64,000 bases of DNA from Noviherbaspirillum autotrophicum (GTDB lineage Bacteria; Pseudomonadota; Gammaproteobacteria; Burkholderiales; Burkholderiaceae_D): NCBI RefSeq assembly GCF_000818395.1, contig NZ_JWJG01000028.1, positions 3,685,561 to 3,749,560 of the forward strand. Reading direction: 5' to 3'. Every line of letters begins with the position of its first letter. Within the stretch, counting starts at the first letter, position 1. Both the position numbers and the translations under genes were made by a program. Shown here piece after piece: positions 58,285-64,000 of this stretch. The notes beneath the pieces were generated by a model. It did not search any database. It was not told the origin of the DNA and saw only the letters and a list, made by a program, of their open reading frames with translations.

Positions 58285-59622
58285 TCAGGCGGCCTTCTTC
58301 ACATTTGCCTGCGCATGCACGTCCACCGGCTTGAGCTTCGGCGCCACTTGGCCGGGCTCCCCATCCGCGCCATTGTTCAACTGCTGCTGCAATTTTGCAG
58401 CATCGAGGTCTCCGGTCCATTTGCCGACCACGATGGTTGCCACGCCGTTGCCGACCAGGTTGGTCAGCGCGCGCGCTTCCGACATGAAGCGGTCGATGCC
58501 AAGGATCAGTGCCAGGCCGGCGACCGGTACGCCACCCACGGCTGACAGGGTGGCTGCCAGCACGATGAAGCCGCTGCCGGTAATACCGGCTGCGCCCTTG
58601 GAAGTCAGCAATAGCACCGCGAGCAGGGTCAGTTGCTGCATCAGTGTCATCGGTGTGTCGGTAGCTTGCGCGATAAAGACTGCCGCCATCGTCAGGTAGA
58701 TCGAAGTGCCGTCAAGGTTGAACGAGTAACCGGTCGGAATGACGAGGCCGACTACCGATTTCTTCACGCCGAGGTTTTCCAGCTTCGACATCATGCGTGG
58801 CAGCACCGACTCGGACGAGGACGTGCCCAGAACGATGAACAGTTCTTCCTTGATGTACTTGATGAACTTCCAGATGGAAAAGCCATGCAGCATCGAGATG
58901 GTGCCCAGCACGACAAAGATGAAGACCAGGCAGGTCAGGTAGAACGTGCCCATCAGCTTGCCGAGGGAGAGCAGGCTGCCGACACCGTATTTGCCGATGG
59001 TGAAGGCCATGGCGCCAAATGCGCCGATCGGAGCGGCCTTCATGATGATGCCGACGATGCCGAACAGGACATGCGATGTTTTCTCGACAAAGTCGAACAC
59101 CAGCGTGCCGCGGCCGCCGAATTTGTGCAGCGCAAAACCAAACAGCACCGAGAACAGCAGCACTTGCAGGATGTCGCCCTTGGCGAACGCATCCACTACG
59201 CTGGTCGGGATGATATTCATCAGGAATTCGGTCGTGCTCTGCATCTTGCCAGGGCCGGTAAATGCAGCAATGGCCTTGGTGTCGAGCGAATGCGGATCGA
59301 TATGCATGCCGGAGCCGGGCTGGATCACGTTGACGATGACCAGGCCGACGATCAGCGCGATCGTGCTGACGACTTCAAAATAGATCAGCGCCAGGCCGCC
59401 GGTCTTGCCGACCTTTTTCATGTCTTCCATGCCGGCGATGCCAATCACAACGGTGCAGAAGATGATCGGCGCGATGATCATCTTGATCAGCTTGATGAAA
59501 CCGTCGCCCAGCGGCTTCATGTCGGCGCCGAGGCTGGGCTGGAAGTGCCCAAGCAGCACGCCGATGACAATGGCAGTTAGTACCTGGACATACAGCGACT
59601 TGTAGATTGGTTTGTTTCCCAT
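58285..59622 (-). CDS. dctA: C4-dicarboxylate:cation symporter DctA
   Basis: About 445 residues, DAACS family. Imports succinate, fumarate and malate with protons or sodium. Eight transmembrane segments plus re-entrant loops; family motifs are [32 protein letters not shown] and [24 protein letters not shown] chose the ATG at 59622 with GGAG eight bases ahead. No DctB/DctD two-component genes are adjacent. Confidence 0.95.
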   Translation of the reverse strand: MGNKPIYKSLYVQVLTAIVIGVLLGHFQPSLGADMKPLGDGFIKLIKMIIAPIIFCTVVIGIAGMEDMKKVGKTGGLALIYFEVVSTIALIVGLVIVNVIQPGSGMHIDPHSLDTKAIAAFTGPGKMQSTTEFLMNIIPTSVVDAFAKGDILQVLLFSVLFGFALHKFGGRGTLVFDFVEKTSHVLFGIVGIIMKAAPIGAFGAMAFTIGKYGVGSLLSLGKLMGTFYLTCLVFIFVVLGTISMLHGFSIWKFIKYIKEELFIVLGTSSSESVLPRMMSKLENLGVKKSVVGLVIPTGYSFNLDGTSIYLTMAAVFIAQATDTPMTLMQQLTLLAVLLLTSKGAAGITGSGFIVLAATLSAVGGVPVAGLALILGIDRFMSEARALTNLVGNGVATIVVGKWTGDLDAAKLQQQLNNGADGEPGQVAPKLKPVDVHAQANVKKAA

Positions 59623-60033
59623 GTAATTCTCCGTGATTGTAAGCATCCGTCGCGCCGCCGCTGCTCGTCAGTCCGTTGCAACGGGCTGCTAACAGGGGAG
59701 CCGGCTTATAGGATCGGCATTGTCCTTGCGGCCAGTAGGGGCAGCAATTGTGGACATCCACACGGAACTGCGGGAAATGGGCTGGGAATGATTGATTTGC
59801 CATATTGATTTTTCCATTTATTCCAGATAAATACTCGCATCAAGCCTCATCCATGATTTATATTGCAACCTGTCCTACGTGATACTACCTACGCAGTTTT
59901 ACCGTGCCGCAGGTTTTGTATTGCCGTACTCGCAAGTGGACGCCTAGAATCGTTGGGTTGCTACATAGGCCAGTCATTCTTATGTGGTGGTCCCAGACAA
60001 CTTTCATGCCGCACTAAAAAAGGAGACAAAATA
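59623..60033. other. 411-bp intergenic region between dctA and the TRAP binding protein
   Basis: No supported gene. It holds the divergent promoters of dctA and dctP. TGTGGA-CA-TCCACA (59749-59762) is a perfect inverted repeat about 130 bases upstream of dctA and is a candidate operator. Bases 59800-59880 are AT-rich. I looked for a sigma-54 GG-N10-GC site on the dctA side and found none with correct spacing. Confidence 0.4.
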
Positions 60034-61116
60034 ATGGAGCGCCGTTCCTTTCTAAAAAAAGCCGCAGTTGGAGCATCCGTCGGTGCCGTCGCCGCACCCG
60101 CGCTGGCGCAATCCCATCCGACGTTCAACTGGCGTCTTGCCTCGAGCTTCCCCAAGTCGCTCGATACGCTCTACGGAACTGCCGAAGTATTCACCAAGCG
60201 TGTGTCGCAGCTGACCGGCGGTAAGCTGAACATCCGCGTGTTCGCCGGCGGTGAAATCGTCCCGCCGCTGCAGGTGGTCGACGCGGTTCAGAACGGCACC
60301 GTGGAAATGGGACATACCGCGCCTTACTACTACTTCGGCAAGGATGCGACCTTCGCATTCGATTGCGCGATCCCGTTCGGCATGACGTCGCGCCAGCAGA
60401 CGGCCTGGTTCGAACAGGGCGGCGGCAAGGCATTGCTGCGCGAGTTCTACAAGGATTACGGCATCATCAATTTCCTCGGCGGGAATACCGGTACGCAGAT
60501 GGGCGGCTGGTTCCGCAAGGAAATCAAGACGGTGAAGGACTTGCAGGGCTTGAAGATGCGCATTTCCGCGTTTGCAGGCAAGGTGCTGCAGCCGCTGGGA
60601 CTGGTGCCGCAGCAGCTGGCCGGCGCCGACATCTATCCGGCCCTGGAAAAGGGCGCACTGGATGCGGTGGAATGGACCACGCCGTACGACGATGAAAAGC
60701 TCGGCTTCTACAAGGTCGCGCCGTACTACTATGCTCCGGGCTGGTGGGAAGCCGGCGCGCAGCTGTCGTTCTACGTCGGCATGAAAGAATGGGAAAAGCT
60801 GCCCAAGGAATACCAGGCCGCCATCGAGGCAGCGAGCTACGAGTCGCACGTCTACATGCAGGCCGAATACGACGCCAAGAACCCCCCAGCGCTGGCGCGC
60901 CTGATCAAGAACGGCGCCAAGCTGCGCTTCTTCTCCAAGGAGATCATGGAAGCCTGCTACAAGGCAGCGATGACGACCATGGACGAAGAGGCTGCCAAGA
61001 ACGCCAAGTTCAAGAAGATCTACGACCATTACAAGCGCTTCCAGCGCGACGAGAACCAGTGGTTCTCGGTGGCTGAAGCGCCGATGCAAAATTTCATGAC
61101 TACACACAGCAAGTAA
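60034..61116 (+). CDS. TRAP transporter substrate-binding protein (DctP/FcbT1 type), paralogue 1
   Basis: About 360 residues. A twin-arginine signal (ERRSFLKKA, cleavage near APALAQ) indicates Tat export. The mature protein has TRAP receptor hallmarks: GGKLNIRVFAGGEIVPPLQVVDAVQNG, an Arg in the GLKMRIS region for carboxylate binding, and ALEKGALDAVEWTTP. It resembles the mannitol/chloroaromatic TRAP group by name, but the substrate is probably an organic acid. AGGAGA lies nine bases before the ATG. About 80% identical to the next gene by eye. Confidence 0.92.
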   Translation: MERRSFLKKAAVGASVGAVAAPALAQSHPTFNWRLASSFPKSLDTLYGTAEVFTKRVSQLTGGKLNIRVFAGGEIVPPLQVVDAVQNGTVEMGHTAPYYYFGKDATFAFDCAIPFGMTSRQQTAWFEQGGGKALLREFYKDYGIINFLGGNTGTQMGGWFRKEIKTVKDLQGLKMRISAFAGKVLQPLGLVPQQLAGADIYPALEKGALDAVEWTTPYDDEKLGFYKVAPYYYAPGWWEAGAQLSFYVGMKEWEKLPKEYQAAIEAASYESHVYMQAEYDAKNPPALARLIKNGAKLRFFSKEIMEACYKAAMTTMDEEAAKNAKFKKIYDHYKRFQRDENQWFSVAEAPMQNFMTTHSK

Positions 61117-61320
61117 TGAAATAGATGCGCCGGCCGGGCGGCTGAATGATTTTCAGCAGCACCGGCCGGAAACGCACCTTTTCATCTAAGTATCCGGCCA
61201 CGAGACCGAGATAATTCGCAGGTTGCAGGAGGCTCCATACAATCCATCGCAACACTTGACCGTGTTGCTATGTGCAAGTCCGGAATCGTATGGTTTTGAT
61301 GTTCAATTCAAGGAGACAAA

Positions 61321-62400
61321 ATGGAACGTCGTTCATTTCTAAAGAAGGCAGCAGCAGGTGCGTCGGCAGGCGCTTTGGCAGCTCCCGCATTGGCGCAGTC
61401 GCAGCCGACGCTCAACTGGCGTCTGGCATCGAGCTTTCCGAAGACGCTGGAAACCGTATTCGGCGCCGCCGAAGTATTCAGCAAGCGCGTGGCGCAGCTG
61501 ACTGGCGGTAAGTTCAATATCCGCGTGTTTGCCGGCGGCGAAATCGTGCCGGCGCTGCAGGTGATGGATGCGGTTCAGGCCGGCACCATCGAGATGGGCC
61601 ACACCGCGCCGTATTACTTTTTCGGCAAGGATCCGACTTTCGCATTCGACTGCGCGGTGCCGTTCGGCATGAATTCGCGCCAGCAGACGGCATGGTACGA
61701 GCAGGGCGGCGGCAAGCAGCTCATGCGCGAGTTTTACAAGGACTACGGCATCATCAACTTCATCGGCGGCAATAGCGGCGCACAGATGGGCGGCTGGTTC
61801 CGCAAAGAGATCCATAGCCTGAAAGATTTGCAGGGCCTGAAGATGCGTATCGGCGGCTACGGCGGCCGCGTGTTGCAGAAGCTCGGCCTGGTGCCGCAGC
61901 AGATTGCGGCCGGCGACATTTACCCGGCGCTGGAAAAGGGCACGATCGACGCGGCCGAATGGATCGCCCCGGTCGACGACGAGCGCCTTGGCCTGTTCAA
62001 GGTCGCGCCGCACTACTATGCTCCGGGCTGGTGGGAACCGAGCACGCAGTTCTCGTTCTATGTCGGCATCAAGGAATGGGAAAAGCTGCCCAAGGAATAC
62101 CAGGCTGCCATCGAGGTGGCAAGCTATGAGGCGCACGTCTACATGCAAGCCGAATACGATGCGAAGAATCCGGCTGCGCTGGCCCGCTTGCTAAAGAATG
62201 GTGTGAAGCTGCACTCCTTCTCAAAGGAAATCATGGAAGCCTGCTACAAGGCGGCCAATGAAGTCAATGAAGAAGAAGCCAGCAAGAATGCGAAGTTCAA
62301 GAAGATCTACGAACCGTGGAAGCGTTTCCGTCATGATGCGAACCAGTGGTTCTCGGTGGCCGAAGCCCCGATGCAGAACTTCATGATTACGCATAAGTAA
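61321..62400 (+). CDS. TRAP transporter substrate-binding protein, paralogue 2
   Basis: 359 residues with the same Tat signal (ERRSFLKKA) and fold as paralogue 1. Differences cluster around ligand-contact segments: GMNSRQQTAW, MRIGGYGGRVLQKLG and AAEWIAPVDDERLG replace GMTSRQQTAW, MRISAFAGKVLQPLG and AVEWTTPYDDEKLG. It has its own AAGGAGA site and a 204-bp upstream gap, so it may be separately expressed. Confidence 0.92.
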   Translation: MERRSFLKKAAAGASAGALAAPALAQSQPTLNWRLASSFPKTLETVFGAAEVFSKRVAQLTGGKFNIRVFAGGEIVPALQVMDAVQAGTIEMGHTAPYYFFGKDPTFAFDCAVPFGMNSRQQTAWYEQGGGKQLMREFYKDYGIINFIGGNSGAQMGGWFRKEIHSLKDLQGLKMRIGGYGGRVLQKLGLVPQQIAAGDIYPALEKGTIDAAEWIAPVDDERLGLFKVAPHYYAPGWWEPSTQFSFYVGIKEWEKLPKEYQAAIEVASYEAHVYMQAEYDAKNPAALARLLKNGVKLHSFSKEIMEACYKAANEVNEEEASKNAKFKKIYEPWKRFRHDANQWFSVAEAPMQNFMITHK

Positions 62401-62418
62401 TCGGTCACACGTTACTGC

Positions 62419-62447
62419 AACCCGCGTCGCTCAGGCGGCGCGGGTTT
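62419..62447 (+). terminator. Intrinsic terminator after the second TRAP binding protein
   Basis: AACCCGCGTCGC-TCAG-GCGGCGCGGGTT followed by a run of T, 18 bases after the stop. Confidence 0.9.
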
Positions 62448-62577
62448 TTTTATTTCCCCCACCTCTTTCAAGTAGCGTTGTCACGTTCCACTTCGCCACA
62501 ACGCGCCGCTTGTCCCATCTCCGCTTCCGCCCGTGGCAGCCGAACCCCGGCGACTTTTCATCGCTTCACAAGGCAAT

Positions 62578-62609
62578 AAAAAACCCCGCGTGGCGAACCA
62601 GGCGGGGTT
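62578..62609 (-). terminator. Intrinsic terminator of the TRAP large permease gene
   Basis: On the minus strand, AACCCCGCCTGG and CCACGCGGGGTT form an imperfect stem ending in TTTTTTATT, just after the permease stop at 62627. Confidence 0.8.
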
Positions 62610-62626
62610 GATAGAGGCGGGAAGGC

Positions 62627-64000
62627 TTATTTCTTGTCTTCTTCGGTCGAGAAATTCAGCTGCGGAGCCTCGTCGCTCTGCTGGCTGCCCGGCGTCGAGA
62701 AGTCGAGCTGCGGCGCGCCTTCACCGTAACCCTGGCCGCTCGGGACGTCGATCTTCAGTTCGATCTTTTCCTTCATGTCGGTTTTCTTTTCGATCGACAC
62801 GACGCTCGGGAAGGCGATGATCAGCACCACCATGATCACCTGGATCAGCACGAACGGTACGGCACCCCAGTAAATGTCGGATGTCTTGACTTCCTTCGGC
62901 GCCACCGAACGCAGGTAGAACAGTGCGAAGCCGAACGGCGGATGCATGAACGAGGTTTGCATATTCACGCCCAGCAACACACCGAACCAGATCAGGTCGA
63001 TCCCCATCTTGTCTGCCACCGGGCCCACCAGCGGCACCAGGATGAAGGCCAACTCGAAGAAGTCCAGGAAGAACGCCAGGCCGAAGAACAGCAGGTTCAC
63101 CACGATCAGGAAGCCGCCAGTTCCACCCGGCAGCGAGGTCAGCAAGTGTTCCACCCACAGGTCGCCGTTCACGCCGCGGAACACCAGCGAGAACACGGAC
63201 GAGCCAATCAGGATGAACACCACGAAGCAGGACAGGCGCGTGGTCGAGTTCATCGCCTGCTTGAGCAGATCCATCGACAAGCGGCGATTCATCACCGCCA
63301 GGATCAGCGCGCCAAGCGCCCCCATGCCGCCGCCTTCGGTCGGGGTTGCGATACCGACGAAGATCGTGCCGAGCACCAGGAAGATCAGCGCCAGCGGCGG
63401 GATCAGCACGAACACCACTTTTTCCGCCATGCGCGACAGCAGGCCGATCTTCAGCTTGCGGTTGATCACGGCCAGCACGAACGCACCGACGATGCCGATT
63501 GCGGCAGAATAAATGCCGACTTCGTCCCCCGGTGCGTTAGGATGGGTCGATCCGTAGTACGAAGCGAATGCGAACGAAGCACCGACCGCCAGCACCAGCA
63601 ACGCCAGCAGCGACACGACACCGCTCCTGCCGTTCGGCTCGCGCAGGTTGCGCGCTTCCGGCGGCAGGGCCGGCACGGTTGCCGGCTTGAAGATCGACAG
63701 CGCGAGCACATAGCCGGCATACAGCGCGGTCAGCAACAAACCGGGGACGAACGCCGCCTTGTACATGTCGCCGACGGAGCGGCCGAGCTGGTCGGCCATC
63801 ACGATCAGCACCAGCGAGGGCGGGATGATCTGCGCCAGCGTGCCGGAAGCGGCAATCACGCCCGAGGCCAGTTTCTTGTCATAGCCGTAGCGCAGCATCA
63901 CGGGCAGCGAAATCAGGCCCATCGAGATCACCGATGCGGCCACCACGCCGGTGGTTGCCGCCAGCAGGGCGCCGACGAAAATGACCGCGTAGGCAACGCC
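62627..64000 (-). CDS. TRAP transporter large permease DctM (5' truncated by window)
   Basis: The frame stays open to the window edge, so the N-terminus is outside. The visible 458 residues carry many hydrophobic segments and DctM motifs such as GTLAQIIPPSLVLIVMADQ, GTIFVGIATPTEGGGMGALGAL, FFLDFFELAFILVPLV and TSFMHPPFGFALFYLRS. The soluble C-terminal tail (about 45 residues) contains a short duplication, APQLDFST and APQLNFST. It probably works with one or both binding proteins, which are convergent to it; a small DctQ permease is expected upstream, outside the window. Confidence 0.93.
   Translation of the reverse strand, partial: GVAYAVIFVGALLAATTGVVAASVISMGLISLPVMLRYGYDKKLASGVIAASGTLAQIIPPSLVLIVMADQLGRSVGDMYKAAFVPGLLLTALYAGYVLALSIFKPATVPALPPEARNLREPNGRSGVVSLLALLVLAVGASFAFASYYGSTHPNAPGDEVGIYSAAIGIVGAFVLAVINRKLKIGLLSRMAEKVVFVLIPPLALIFLVLGTIFVGIATPTEGGGMGALGALILAVMNRRLSMDLLKQAMNSTTRLSCFVVFILIGSSVFSLVFRGVNGDLWVEHLLTSLPGGTGGFLIVVNLLFFGLAFFLDFFELAFILVPLVGPVADKMGIDLIWFGVLLGVNMQTSFMHPPFGFALFYLRSVAPKEVKTSDIYWGAVPFVLIQVIMVVLIIAFPSVVSIEKKTDMKEKIELKIDVPSGQGYGEGAPQLDFSTPGSQQSDEAPQLNFSTEEDKK

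Noticed and set aside
59700-59740. Sigma-54 promoter for dctA
   Set aside because: TGGC and TGC elements exist, but the GG-to-GC spacing is 13 rather than 10.

Overview
The window is a contiguous piece of a GC-rich (roughly 60%) bacterial chromosome, most likely from the Burkholderiales and plausibly the Oxalobacteraceae (Herbaspirillum/Herminiimonas type). The evidence is gene content: EarP next to an EF-P with Arg32, DUF3460-ScpA-PanC, a CysB-linked cys cluster with a DUF934 gene, PepA divergent from LptF-LptG, YjgA/DarP next to PmbA, and FcbT1-type TRAP binding proteins. I saw no rRNA, insertion sequence, prophage or CRISPR array. Coding density is high. The genes at both edges are cut by the window.

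Layout. 1-8.9 kb: the 3' part of a poly-HAMP hybrid histidine kinase, then xth and pepA on the minus strand, then lptF-lptG (LPS export) and a small CbiX chelatase. 8.9-16.7 kb: the assimilatory sulfate reduction operon, in transcription order TSUP permease, sulfite reductase, DUF934, cysH, cysD, cysN, cobA, with divergent cysB. CobA and the convergent cbiX can supply siroheme to the sulfite reductase. 16.7-17.5 kb: a manganese (yybP-ykoY) riboswitch with a clear promoter ahead of an UPF0016/GDT1 Mn exporter. 17.5-20 kb: an IclR regulator divergent from a fumarylacetoacetase-family hydrolase and a VOC protein. 20.1-22.8 kb: a cheZ-cheA pair. 22.9-23.8 kb: a kynurenine-formamidase-like hydrolase. 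24-30.3 kb: a cobalamin riboswitch followed by btuB, a BtuC permease, a BtuD ATPase, a BtuF-like protein without a signal peptide, and cobQ.

30.3-35.1 kb holds the least ordinary locus: a three-gene operon encoding a winged-helix/helical MukF-like protein, a small MukE-like protein and a 939-residue SMC-type ATPase with a recognisable SMC hinge. It is divergent from a small orphan ParA-type ATPase. The order matches MukFEB/MksFEB, and no JetD/MksG nuclease gene is adjacent. The canonical condensin kleisin ScpA lies only about 3 kb beyond this locus (38.3-39.2 kb), so two condensin-type systems are near neighbours. A second, exported BtuF lies at 36.5-37.4 kb beside panC.

39.5-46.7 kb: a SulP transporter, a GNAT protein, metG, apbC/mrp and gltX. 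46.8-47.3 kb: tRNA-Ala(GGC) and two identical tRNA-Glu(TTC) genes with terminators. 47.4-49.3 kb: earP and efp. 49.5-56.7 kb: a small lipoprotein, a CurA-like reductase, a bactofilin, purU, an isochorismatase-family hydrolase divergent from a GlxA-type regulator, a carboxylesterase, mogA and darP/yjgA. 56.7-64 kb: pmbA, dctA, two tandem paralogous TRAP binding proteins and, convergent to them, the truncated TRAP large permease.

Functional themes are sulfur assimilation with siroheme supply, cobalamin uptake and salvage under riboswitch control, chromosome organisation (SMC-like operon, ParA, ScpA), envelope biogenesis and cell shape (LptFG, bactofilin), and organic acid uptake.
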